A stretch of 18,587 nt of DNA from DASXTS01 sp036505275 (GTDB lineage Bacteria; Actinomycetota; Actinomycetes; Mycobacteriales; Pseudonocardiaceae), in the NCBI GenBank assembly GCA_036505275.1, contig DASXTS010000462.1:1-18587 (forward strand), given 5' to 3'. Shown one piece after another: positions 1-6,725 of this stretch. The notes below the pieces were generated by a model. The model searched no databases and was not told the origin of the DNA. It saw nothing but the letters and a program-made list of their open reading frames with translations. Numbering within the stretch: the first letter of the stretch is position 1; every line of letters begins with the position of its first letter. Made by a program: the position numbers and the translations under genes.

Positions 1-159
1 GGCGAGCGATGGTCCTGGTATCTGACCTGGGCCCTGCCCGTCCCCTCCGTCGTGTTAAGCCTGAACAATCCTGATGTTGCTCCGTACTACCTGACGGCGG
101 CAGGGCTGATGGTGATCGGCCAGGTCCTTACCCGCAGCGCCTTCTTTCCCAAGGCGTGA
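1..159 (+). CDS. C-terminal end of an integral membrane protein (partial)
   Basis: Frame 1 is open from the first base of the window and ends in TGA at 157-159, giving 52 residues with no start inside the window. The residues form two hydrophobic stretches, one Trp/Leu/Pro/Val-rich (WYLTWALPVPSVVLSL) and one Ala/Leu/Met/Val-rich (YLTAAGLMVIGQVL), separated by a short polar turn, and end in a basic tail. This looks like the last two membrane segments of a polytopic protein. Third codon positions are mostly G or C, although less strictly than elsewhere. The family cannot be named from this fragment. Confidence 0.5.
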   Translation, partial: GERWSWYLTWALPVPSVVLSLNNPDVAPYYLTAAGLMVIGQVLTRSAFFPKA

Positions 160-1150
160 GCCATAACGGGTAGTGGGACTGTCCGCGGTTGGCCGTGGTG
201 GCCTGCTTATTCGAGGAACGGCGCAGGCGGATTTTGGGGTTTCTGGCGAAGATCTTGTAGGAGTCGCGGCGTGGTGGCTGGATGTCCTATGTGGACTCTG
301 GTAGCTGAGTCCGGTGCTGTCTCGATCTTCTTCTCCCGCACCTGGCGAATGTGCTCCTTGAACATGCAGAACGTGATACGGGCGGGATCCTGATCGGGGC
401 CAGCACCGCTCATCGGCCTGGTCGGCGCCAGCGCCTACCCGGAGCACCGCGTTCAACTCACCCGCACGAGCCGTGGCCGGGTGGCCGTGCACGTCGTGCC
501 GGAGGTTGGGGAACGCTACGACGAGGTCCACCTGTCCGCCTCCGGCGGCAAGGCGGCGCTCACATCAACATCGTCGACTCCTCAACCACGAGCAGGCGGC
601 GTTTCCCCTGCTCAGATGACCTTTCCCTGCCAGTGGTCCCCCCGCCGGGGGCACCCGTTCTGACCTGTGATTATTACCGTAGGTAGTCCTCGTCGGGGAG
701 CCGATCTGGGCCTTCGATGGAGCACTCTGTGGCACGAGTCCGATCCACGCGCGCGCTTGACCTTGACCGCCACGAAGCGCAGGAGAACCGAGATAGCGCC
801 GTTGCTATCGATGTGACACATGTGGGCGATGTAGACGCCGAGTACCACCTTCACGAGGCCGATCCATCACCAGCTCAAGACGATCTTGCAGGTACGCAGC
901 GTGATCACCGCTTCGTGGCCCGAGGCTGGGACGACATTTCCGCTATCGATGCCGCCGCGACACCTCAGGCTTGCATCAGCCTCGTCTGCGGGTCGAGCTC
1001 GTCGGGCCAGCGTGGCCTCGACGTCCAGGACCGACCATCGATCGGTGTCCAGATAGGTATGGAAATAGGTAGTTCTCCGGTGTCCGCCGGCATGCGGGCC
1101 CAGTCACGCTCGTGGTGTTGCTTTGCGGAGCACGGTGTGGGCGGTGAGCA
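160..1150. other. About 1 kb without a supportable gene; possible decayed coding fragments
   Basis: No frame on either strand carries a recognisable full-length protein. Several open frames exist (for example plus 717-1154, minus 965-1323) but their translations lack family motifs and codon bias is weak. Two fragments look more protein-like: the possible JAB remnant near 309-400 plus, and a minus-strand frame around 680-1100 that stays open for about 75 codons, meets one stop and reopens. The stretch also has lower GC than the genes to its right. It is most simply read as decayed or foreign DNA. A GC-rich hairpin (CCCCC-GCC-GGGGG) lies at 639-651. Confidence 0.4.
309..400 (+). pseudogene. Possible remnant of a JAB/Mov34-type metalloprotease domain
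   Basis: A plus-strand frame opening after the stop at 306-308 reads a leucine-rich helix followed by LLEHAERDTGGILIGAS. This resembles the N-terminal part of prokaryotic JAB domains, where a helix leads into an (E/D)TGGxLxG strand. The frame then runs into arginine/proline-rich sequence typical of a wrong frame, while another frame reads more plausibly from about 410. The zinc-binding HxH...SxxD part is not found downstream. No good start codon or ribosome binding site is present. This is a short similarity noticed by eye and could be chance. Confidence 0.2.
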
Positions 1151-1927
1151 GTGATGTTGAGGTCCCAGCAGTTCGACCGGGTCAGCGCGGCGCCCGCGGA
1201 TCGGTCCGCCGATGACGTCTCCACCGTGCTGAGCCGCGAAGACATGGCCGAGGCCACCGGCCGGGCCTCGGGGCCCGAGCGGCTGACCTGCCGTATCCAT
1301 CGCCGGTGGGTGCACCAGTGCATCGGGTCACCAGTGCACGTGATCCCGGTGACCGGTTACCGGTGGTGCCGCAACTGCGCGTGCCCGGTCACCGTCACGG
1401 TCGACGAACGCAGCGGCACGGTGACCCTCTCGTGCCCCGGCTGCGGCACGCCGGCACCGACCTGGGCCAGCCGGCAGGTCGTGCGATCCTGCCGGGCCAG
1501 CCTGGCCGCGTCGCGCACTGCCGCCGACCGCCGTCCCCAGCAGACCCCCGGTGGGCCGGGTCGCCCAGCGGCGCGGCCCCGCCCACCGGACTCCACGGCC
1601 GACCGCGGACCACAGATGGCGGCGAGCCGGCAGTCCGGGACCGGACAACCCATGACTGCGCGGCTTCGCGCCATTCTGCGAGCCGTCGCCCAGGGCCGAG
1701 CCGAACTGTCCGGCAGCTGCCAGCCCGACCTGTACGTGGACGGCCTAACCTGCTCCGATCAACCGCTCGTGCACACCATGGTCCGCGCCGGACTCATCCG
1801 CCGACTGACCACGTCGCAGGCCATGGGACTGTCCGTTGCCGCCCTCACCGCACGGGGCAGGCAAGCCCTCGCCGACGACACAATTCCGACGACACCGACC
1901 GACGCCGACACCAGGCTGGCCGGCTGA
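1151..1927 (+). CDS. Actinobacterial zinc-ribbon protein with winged-helix-like C-terminus, function unknown
   Basis: 258 residues from GTG at 1151; ATG at 1154 follows directly and a start further in is possible, since family-like sequence begins near residue 28. Residues 44-100 hold a conserved-looking block (TCRIHRRWVHQC, then PVTGYRWC) ending in a four-cysteine zinc ribbon: C73 and C76 in a CxxC, C95 and C98 in a second CxxC. A Pro/Arg/Gln-rich linker covers about residues 122-168. The C-terminal 70 residues (AQGRAELSGSCQPDLYVDG, then LVHTMVRAGLIRR and ALTARGRQAL) resemble a small winged helix in which a domain end meets a wing. I have a memory of similar proteins recurring in actinomycete accessory regions, but no function is known to me. 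The ribbon plus helix suggests nucleic-acid binding; this is inference. It stands alone on its strand. Confidence 0.65.
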   Translation: MMLRSQQFDRVSAAPADRSADDVSTVLSREDMAEATGRASGPERLTCRIHRRWVHQCIGSPVHVIPVTGYRWCRNCACPVTVTVDERSGTVTLSCPGCGTPAPTWASRQVVRSCRASLAASRTAADRRPQQTPGGPGRPAARPRPPDSTADRGPQMAASRQSGTGQPMTARLRAILRAVAQGRAELSGSCQPDLYVDGLTCSDQPLVHTMVRAGLIRRLTTSQAMGLSVAALTARGRQALADDTIPTTPTDADTRLAG

Positions 1928-1935
1928 AGAACAGT

Positions 1936-1951
1936 CGGCCGCGTCAGGCCG
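1936..1951. terminator. Small hairpin between convergent genes
   Basis: CGGCC and GGCCG arms (5 bp) enclose a six-base loop, 9 bp after the stop of the zinc-ribbon gene and before the convergent VOC stop at 2017. There is no T-tract, which is usual for actinomycete terminators. Position is the main support. Confidence 0.3.
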
Positions 1952-2016
1952 CCGTGATACCCCGCCACCTCCGGCCTCGAACACCACTCCAGTGCCCCGG
2001 CGTCTCGAAAGCCCAG

Positions 2017-2397
2017 TCAGTGGGCGGGTTGGAACAGTTCGATGAGGTTGCCGGCGGGGTCGGCGACAAGGATTTGGCGCCCACCGGGGCCGGCGACCAC
2101 ATCGCTGCGGAACGACAGGCCGGCGGCGCGCAGTCGGCCGATCTCGGCATCCAGGTCGTCAACGATCAGGTGGACGCGATTGCGGCCGGCGGCCGTGGCG
2201 TCGCCAGGGGTGGCGCGGGCGCCAGAGCTGGCGGGTCCGGACAGCAGCAGCCGCAGCGGGCCGCGTACCACGTCGGCGAACGCGGGGGCGGCACTGGTGT
2301 TCAGCCGGAAGCCGAGGTGCGTGGTGTAGAAGTCGATGGCCGCCTGTACGTCGTCAACGAGGTAGCGGACGCTGGCGTATTGGTCGGGTGTGGTCAC
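2017..2397 (-). CDS. VOC-superfamily (glyoxalase/bleomycin-resistance fold) protein coupled to arsRC
   Basis: 126 residues from GTG at 2397. The start is fixed by a GTGA overlap: the GTG shares three bases with the TGA (2394-2396) of the upstream ArsR-ArsC gene, so the two are probably translated together. The VOC pattern is clear: an N-terminal strand (YASVRYLVDDVQAAIDFY), LGFRL, then H76 in RVHLIVDDLDAEI and E120 in DPAGNLIELFQ. H76 and E120 occupy usual metal-ligand positions, while the first ligand position has Arg or Tyr instead of His. The protein has no cysteine, so it is not an ArsI-type C-As lyase, which needs a cysteine pair for arsenic. The substrate is unknown; co-transcription with ArsRC suggests, but does not prove, a role in metalloid or oxidative stress. 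Confidence 0.8.
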   Translation of the reverse strand: MTTPDQYASVRYLVDDVQAAIDFYTTHLGFRLNTSAAPAFADVVRGPLRLLLSGPASSGARATPGDATAAGRNRVHLIVDDLDAEIGRLRAAGLSFRSDVVAGPGGRQILVADPAGNLIELFQPAH

Positions 2398-3176
2398 GGC
2401 TGAGCCTCCCTTGGGGCGAGCATGGGCAGCAGGTACCGGACACGGGTGTCGATCTCGGCGGCGGTGCGGCCGAAGGCGGGGTAGCTGGCCTGGCCGGTGT
2501 CGCCGGCTGCGGCCGGGTCGGGGATGCTCCAGTGCATCCGATGCGGGTGGTCGCCGAATTCGGGGCAGACTTCGCGGACCTTGTCGCACAGGGTGATCAC
2601 GTAGTCGAACCGGCGGCCAGCGAGTGTGTCCAGGTGCCGGGGACGCTGGGCGGCGATGTCGATGCCGTACTGCTGGCGCAGCACCCGCACCGCGTGGGGG
2701 TGCAGCCGCGGCTTGGGGTGGCTGCCGGCGCTGGTGACCTCGACGCCCCCGGCGGTGCGGTGGCGCAGCAGGGCCTCGGCGATCGGTGAGCGCGCGCTGT
2801 TGCCGGTGCAGGCGAACAACACGACGACCCGGGGTAGGCGCCGGTCAGCGGCCAGCGGTATCGCCGCGGGCGTGTCCGCAACCAGGGCGGGATGCAGGGC
2901 CGCGCCGGTTGCCGCCAGGGCGTGCGCGCAGCGGTCCAGATTGAGGTGGTAGTAGTTGTCGCGGGCGTCGAAACTGCTGCGCCGCGCGGTGATCAGCTCG
3001 CTGTCGCGCAGCAGCCGCAGGTGGTAGGAGACCAGGTTCTGCGGCTGGCCAACCAACTCCACCAGTTCGCGGACCCGCAAGTCGCTGTCGGCGAGCTCGG
3101 TGAGCAGCCGCCAGCGCACCGGGTGAGCGGCCAGGTGGACGAACGAGGGTGGGGCGACTTGACCGGCGGACGCCAT
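2394..3176 (-). CDS. ArsR-type regulator fused to arsenate reductase (low-molecular-weight phosphatase fold)
   Basis: 260 residues from ATG at 3176. Residues about 8-100 are an ArsR/SmtB winged helix (HPVRWRLLTELADSDLRVREL, then the recognition helix NLVSYHLRLLRDSELI). Residues about 115-252 are an arsenate reductase of the LMW-phosphatase fold: the CX5R loop is C123-TGNSA-R129 followed by SPIAEALLRH; further cysteines C197 and C204 sit in TLCDKVREVCPEF, as in thiol-relay ArsC enzymes; and D220 in IPDPAA is the likely general acid. It would reduce arsenate to arsenite in the cytoplasm using mycothiol or thioredoxin, and also repress its own promoter. Such fusions occur in actinobacteria. A perfect ArsR-type palindrome lies upstream at 3190-3207. 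No arsenite efflux gene (Acr3 or ArsB) is in the window. C83 is a candidate sensor residue. Confidence 0.9.
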   Translation of the reverse strand: MASAGQVAPPSFVHLAAHPVRWRLLTELADSDLRVRELVELVGQPQNLVSYHLRLLRDSELITARRSSFDARDNYYHLNLDRCAHALAATGAALHPALVADTPAAIPLAADRRLPRVVVLFACTGNSARSPIAEALLRHRTAGGVEVTSAGSHPKPRLHPHAVRVLRQQYGIDIAAQRPRHLDTLAGRRFDYVITLCDKVREVCPEFGDHPHRMHWSIPDPAAAGDTGQASYPAFGRTAAEIDTRVRYLLPMLAPREAQP

Positions 3177-3183
3177 ACCCCTG

Positions 3184-3189
3184 AGGATA
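3184..3189 (-). promoter_or_regulatory. -10 element of arsRC, probably leaderless
   Basis: On the minus strand TATCCT (3189 to 3184) is followed by seven bases and then the ATG at 3176. That spacing puts transcription start at or next to the A of the start codon, so the mRNA is probably leaderless; no purine-rich ribosome binding site is seen. No good -35 match exists at 3207-3213. Confidence 0.45.
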
Positions 3190-3207
3190 CATCAAACCTG
3201 TTTGATG
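3190..3207. promoter_or_regulatory. ArsR-type operator palindrome
   Basis: CATCAAAC-CT-GTTTGATG is a perfect inverted repeat with 8-bp arms. It matches the ATCAA-N6-TTGAT pattern bound by many ArsR/SmtB repressors. It lies immediately upstream of the proposed -10 element of the ArsR-ArsC gene, where bound protein would block RNA polymerase, so autorepression relieved by arsenite or antimonite is likely. Confidence 0.8.
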
Positions 3208-3491
3208 CAGTCTCTTCGGATGGATGGTGGCATCCGAGCCGCGTTCTGGCGTCGCATCCGGATCTGATCTGGCCGCCGGCGCGGGCGGCGCTCAGCTCGC
3301 ACCCCGGCTGGGGACCGGCGACGCAGTGGTCATCGGGCTCGGCTCGGCGCGGGCCGGCTGCTGGCGCATGGTCCAGTGGCAGTCGACCCGCAGACCGAGG
3401 TGCGGCAGATGCCGCTTCGTGCCGTGCCTGGTATCGAGGCGCGCCAAGGAGAACACTCGAGGCCACCACAATCGTCTGGTCGGAGGTTGCC

Positions 3492-3899
3492 ATGACCCAC
3501 GTGGAAGAGATGTTGCGGACGTACCCGGCCGATCTCGGTGACGTGAACCGTGCGGCACTCGCCCGCTGCATCGAGGAGTGCTTCGACTGCGCACAGACCT
3601 GTACCGCCTGCGCCGATGCTTGTCTCAGCGAATCGAGCGTGGCTGAACTGGTCAAGTGCATCCGGACCAATCTGGACTGCGCCGACATCTGTGACGCCAC
3701 CGGCCGGATGCTGTCCCGGCACACCGGCTATGACGCCAACATGACCCGAGCGACGCTTCAGGCATGCGCGACGGCCTGCCGCTCCTGCGCCGACGAATGT
3801 GACCGGCACGCTCAGATGCACGAACACTGCCGGGTGTGCGCGCAGGCATGCCGGCGGTGCGAGCAGGCCTGTCAGGAGCTGATCTCAACACTCGACTGA
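3492..3899 (+). CDS. Four-helix-bundle copper-storage-type protein (Csp3-like, DUF326)
   Basis: 135 residues from ATG at 3492, with GGAGG at 3482-3486. No signal peptide, so it is cytosolic. There are 18 cysteines, nearly all in CxxxC, CxxC or CxxxCxxC spacing along predicted helices: C26, C30, C33, C37, C40, C44; C56, C63, C67; C92, C96, C99, C103; C113, C116, C120, C123, C127. This is the pattern of Csp proteins, four-helix bundles whose core binds many Cu(I) ions through cysteine pairs. The His-rich segment HAQMHEHC near residues 106-113 resembles the mouth of the bundle where metal enters. The likely role is cytosolic copper buffering or storage. The neighbouring arsenic unit is divergent. 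No CsoR operator is obvious in the 280 bp upstream. Confidence 0.85.
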   Translation: MTHVEEMLRTYPADLGDVNRAALARCIEECFDCAQTCTACADACLSESSVAELVKCIRTNLDCADICDATGRMLSRHTGYDANMTRATLQACATACRSCADECDRHAQMHEHCRVCAQACRRCEQACQELISTLD

Positions 3900-3912
3900 T
3901 TCGACGCCAAGC

Positions 3913-3934
3913 CGGGTAGCAGACCCGCTGGGTC
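3913..3934 (+). terminator. Alternative hairpins after the Csp-like gene
   Basis: Starting 14 bp after the stop codon, CGGGT-agcag-ACCCG (3913-3927) can form. It competes with GACCC-GCT-GGGTC (3922-3934), which shares the ACCC segment. Either could end transcription; there is no T-tract. The mutually exclusive pairing may be chance in GC-rich DNA. Confidence 0.35.
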
Positions 3935-4635
3935 GGCGCGTTGGACCTCGGCGGTAACCGCTTGCTGCCCCGGGATTTGTGGGGACGACTTTGTCGGTGC
4001 CGATGCGCTGATTGATCGCCTACGCCCGTGAACACGGCGTGGACGAGTTGCAGCGCCCTCCCGCGAGGACCCGCTAACCCCTCAATCGGGTCCGCCGGTA
4101 CACGACGATCCGAGAGCACCGCCCGTCACCGTCTCGGGGCTCTCGACCGACCAGTTCCCGCTCGACCTGGTCGTGCATCCCACCACCCTGCTGCAGTCCG
4201 CGGCCGCGATCCTCGCGGTGACCGCGCTCTCGCAATGGCCCGGGCTGCGGGCGTGCGCCGGCTGAGATCGCCAGCATGGTCTGCGAACGCAGCCAGCGTT
4301 TCACGTCGTCCGGGCACATCTCGGCGCGGTTGATCCGGCCGGTGCCCTGCTCGTCAGGTGCGGCGGCGCACCATGTCGTGGTAGCAAGCCACCGCCAGCC
4401 GTGATCGTCACGGCTTCCTCGTCGCGGCATGTGAGTACGTCTGGATTCGTGACAAGGTCCGCCTGCAGTCACGGCTGAAGGCCTGGTGGGAGCAGCGGCA
4501 CCGGCGTCGCGCCGCCGAACACCGGCCAGGCCTGACACCACCGGCTGGCGGGCATCACCGGTGTGAAGCCAGCCTCGCGCGCCAGCCGCAGTGCCCGCGC
4601 CGAACGCGGCAGCCACGCCGCGGCCTTGGAACGGC
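3935..4635. other. About 700 bp of apparent gene debris between the Csp-like and neprosin genes
   Basis: No intact gene is supportable. Three short plus-strand stretches look coding in composition but lack proper starts: 3967-4029 (ends DDFVGADALIDRLRP then stop); 4032-4265, open about 77 codons, ending with LSTDQFPLDLVVHPTTLLQSA and a hydrophobic run before TGA at 4263; and a stretch near 4405-4520 (LVAACEYVWIRDKVRLQSR, then LKAWWEQRHRR). On the minus strand 4270-4370 reads PDEQGTGRINRAEMCPDDVKR. None matched a family I know. Frame changes between neighbouring pieces suggest decayed genes. No terminal repeats or transposase signatures were seen. Confidence 0.4.
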
Positions 4636-5412
4636 TCAGCCGCCGCCGTTCCCGCCGTGCCGCAGTGAGGTGCCTCCGGTGTAGGACAGGGAGTAGAGAC
4701 TCGGGTCGGTCTCCGACCGGCTCGCACCGGTCATCCACCAGCAGATGGTGTCGGCGCCGTGCTGGCACATGTTGTCGATGTAGGCCGCCTGCGGATCGCT
4801 GCCGAACCGGCCGTTGCCCATGTCGGTGAGCGGTAGGCCGCCGCTGGTCGAGTAGACCTCGCCGTACCAGTGGGTGTATTCGCCACTGGTGAACGTGCCG
4901 GCCCAGAGCGATCCCGGGAAGTAGCCGACCCAGGCGTCGTTGAACCAGACCCACCAGTTGCCGCGGTCGTACCGGATGTAGAACCGCACCGGCTGACCGA
5001 CGTAGCCGGCCAGTGACATGCCGGGCCGGTAGGTCGGGTGCACGGTGACGAAACCGGTCGAGTCCCGGAAGACGCCGTCCTTCCAGTAGCCGATCATCAG
5101 GGTTGGGTAGGCGGTGCCGAACTTGCGGTAGCCGGTCTCCACCAGTGCCACGTTGGCGCCGTGCACGATGGACATCTCGCTGGTGACCTGGTCGGCGCTG
5201 TAGGCAACCGCCGGGTTGGCGATGAGGATGCGGCCGCCCACCCCGTACTTGGTGCTAGCCGTGGTTGCCTTCATGACACCGGCGTAGTAGTAGCGGCCGG
5301 TGGCGGCCGCGGCCGAGCCGGCGCCGAGCGAGGCGACCAGCGCCGCCACGGTGACAAGCACGCCGAAGGCCAACAGCGGCCGAAGGCGCCTGATGGCATT
5401 TCCTATGATCAC
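4636..5412 (-). CDS. Secreted neprosin-family glutamic peptidase
   Basis: 258 residues from GTG at 5412, preceded on the minus strand by GGGAGGAC (5416-5423). Residues 1-37 form a Sec signal peptide: basic IRRLRP, a Leu/Val/Ala core, and small residues before a likely cut after SAAAA. The mature part follows the neprosin domain: YGVGGRILIANPAV, then E92 in ALVETGYRKF, then PTLMIGYWKDG, GNWWVWFNDAWVGYFPGSL, E185 in HWYGEVYS, and TDMGNGRFGSDPQAAYI. E92 and E185 align with the two catalytic glutamates of plant neprosin, so the enzyme should be active, probably as an acid-tolerant endopeptidase cutting after proline. Cys216 and Cys224 in the tail could form a disulfide. The end is a glycine-rich tail. 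It stands alone, divergent from the GNAT gene. Bacterial members are known but little studied. Confidence 0.85.
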   Translation of the reverse strand: MIIGNAIRRLRPLLAFGVLVTVAALVASLGAGSAAAATGRYYYAGVMKATTASTKYGVGGRILIANPAVAYSADQVTSEMSIVHGANVALVETGYRKFGTAYPTLMIGYWKDGVFRDSTGFVTVHPTYRPGMSLAGYVGQPVRFYIRYDRGNWWVWFNDAWVGYFPGSLWAGTFTSGEYTHWYGEVYSTSGGLPLTDMGNGRFGSDPQAAYIDNMCQHGADTICWWMTGASRSETDPSLYSLSYTGGTSLRHGGNGGG

Positions 5413-5505
5413 GATGTCCTCCCGGATGGTTCACGGTGGCTGGACCGCCACCCGCCTCCCGGAGATGCGTTCCACAGCGAAAATACGATCGTCCCCCGGG
5501 GGTTC

Positions 5506-5511
5506 TACGCT
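5506..5511 (+). promoter_or_regulatory. Possible -10 element of the GNAT gene (leaderless)
   Basis: TACGCT ends six bases before the ATG at 5518, and no ribosome binding site precedes that ATG. The spacing would give a leaderless transcript. A competing -10-like TACGAT lies at 5484-5489. Confidence 0.3.
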
Positions 5512-5517
5512 GCGGCC

Positions 5518-6114
5518 ATGACCGAAGCCGAGCCGGCCGTGAGCGAGTACACGATCAAACCGCTCGGTGCTGACACCTGGGAGGCCTTCGCAGATCTCGT
5601 CGAGCGGCACAACGGTGTTTGGGGCGGCTGCTGGTGCACCTGGTTCCACCGGGCACGCGCCGAGAAGGGACAGGGCGCCGACGGCAACCGCGCCCACAAG
5701 AAGCGGCTGGTCATCGACGGCCGAGCACACGCTGCGCTGGTGTTCGACGGTGATGTGGCGGTGGCCTGGTGCCAGTACGGCACCCCTGAGGAACTGCCGA
5801 ACATCTACCACCGGAAGGAGTACGAGGCCGGCCTCGACAACGCGCCGGATTACCGCCTCACTTGCTTCTTCGTCGACAGGAGGTACCGGCGCAAGGGCGT
5901 CGCAGCCGAGGCGCTTCGTGGGGCTCTGGTTCTGATCGCGCAGGCCGGCGGTGGTGTGGTGGAGGCCTATCCACAGGACACGCGCGGCGAGAGGACGTCG
6001 GGCTCCTTCCTCTACAACGGCACGCGCAGTCTCTTCGAGAAGGCTGGCTTCAGTTACGAGCGGTCCAAGGGACAGAACCACTGTGTGATGCGCAGGACGG
6101 TCTCACCCAGTTAG
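5518..6114 (+). CDS. GNAT-family N-acetyltransferase
   Basis: 198 residues from ATG at 5518; the frame is open far upstream, but that part overlaps the neprosin gene and reads as antisense. The acetyl-CoA-binding motif A is FFVDRRYRRKGVAAEALRGAL (about residues 117-137), with the R/K-x-x-G-x-A loop for pyrophosphate contact. Before it comes VAWCQYGTPEELPNI (82-96), and the end SLFEKAGFSYERSKG (171-185) is the usual GNAT motif B. The N-terminal segment WGGCWCTWFHRARAEKG (35-51) is typical of a group of actinobacterial GNATs related to small-molecule acetyltransferases. The acceptor is unknown. It lies divergent from the neprosin gene and convergent with a VOC gene. Confidence 0.85.
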   Translation: MTEAEPAVSEYTIKPLGADTWEAFADLVERHNGVWGGCWCTWFHRARAEKGQGADGNRAHKKRLVIDGRAHAALVFDGDVAVAWCQYGTPEELPNIYHRKEYEAGLDNAPDYRLTCFFVDRRYRRKGVAAEALRGALVLIAQAGGGVVEAYPQDTRGERTSGSFLYNGTRSLFEKAGFSYERSKGQNHCVMRRTVSPS

Positions 6115-6129
6115 GCCCAGCGCCACCGA

Positions 6130-6151
6130 GCCGAGACGCACGCACCTCGGC
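6130..6151. terminator. Hairpin between convergent GNAT and VOC genes
   Basis: GCCGAG and CTCGGC arms (6 bp) flank a 10-base loop, between the stop at 6114 and the opposite stop at 6187. It could serve both strands. There is no T-tract. Confidence 0.35.
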
Positions 6152-6186
6152 AAGATTGTGACCATCCGCGGGACCGAACCCGACAC

Positions 6187-6603
6187 TCACGTGGATGTTT
6201 GTGAGATTTCCAGCAGGTGTCCGTCCGGGTCTCGCAGGAAGGCGCGGATCTCGGCTCCCCAGTCGTGCGGCGGCGTCAGGAAGGTCGCCCCGCGGGCGCT
6301 CAGCGACGCATGCACCGCCCGGCAGTCGGCCACCCGCAGCGTCATGGCATGGCTGACCCGCTCCAGGTTGTCCGGCGGGCCGAACGTTACCGTGGGTTTG
6401 TCGGGGGTCGGCGGACCACCGGTCACGAGCAGGATCCAGATCCCGGCGAAGGACAGGACGAGGCTGGTGCCGCCGTAGTGCCGATACGGGGTGGCCCCCA
6501 GCACGTCGACCCACCAGGCACGCGACCGCTCAAGATCACTCACCACCAGGATCTGGGTCGCCACCACCTCGTCGTCGGGAAACCCGGGATCCGCACCCAC
6601 CAT
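6187..6603 (-). CDS. VOC-superfamily (glyoxalase/bleomycin-resistance fold) protein
   Basis: 138 residues from ATG at 6603, with GGAGG nine bases upstream on the minus strand. The repeat structure is typical: first half VVATQILVVSDLERSRAWWVDVLGA, second half with H85 in VSHAMTLRVADCRAVHASL and E132 in LRDPDGHLLEISQTS. Q17, H85 and E132 are the likely metal ligands. The AFLRDPDGHLLEI ending is common in dioxygenase-like and lyase-like VOC proteins, so the substrate cannot be told. It lies downstream of the NYN gene on the same strand with a 122-bp gap and its own ribosome binding site; co-transcription is possible but not shown. Confidence 0.85.
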   Translation of the reverse strand: MVGADPGFPDDEVVATQILVVSDLERSRAWWVDVLGATPYRHYGGTSLVLSFAGIWILLVTGGPPTPDKPTVTFGPPDNLERVSHAMTLRVADCRAVHASLSARGATFLTPPHDWGAEIRAFLRDPDGHLLEISQTST

Positions 6604-6725
6604 GAGTTCTCACCTCCACCGCCAGACCACACGGCGGCAATGGTGCGCGCCGAGCGCGCCAAGCTGCAAAAGAGTGCCAGCCGTGCCCACCGGCCAGACG
6701 TCCTGCCGATGGACATCCGAACTCC

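Noticed and set aside
207..413. Minus-strand 68-codon frame with a Lys/Ile-rich segment
   Set aside because: It looked protein-like in part (FKEHIRQVREKKIE), but I could match no family, there is no ribosome binding site, and an overlapping frame looks equally plausible at its end.
639..651. CCCCC-GCC-GGGGG hairpin as a terminator
   Set aside because: No gene ends nearby on either strand and there is no T-tract; such runs arise easily in GC-rich DNA.
2017..2397. VOC gene as an ArsI-type C-As lyase
   Set aside because: The protein contains no cysteine, so the arsenic-binding cysteine pair is absent.
1306..2403. Plus-strand open frame of 365 codons
   Set aside because: It runs across the zinc-ribbon gene in another frame and then antisense to the VOC gene; composition is typical of a shadow frame.
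5038..5517. Upstream extension of the GNAT gene
   Set aside because: It overlaps the neprosin gene on the other strand and reads as its antisense; GNAT sequence begins near 5518.
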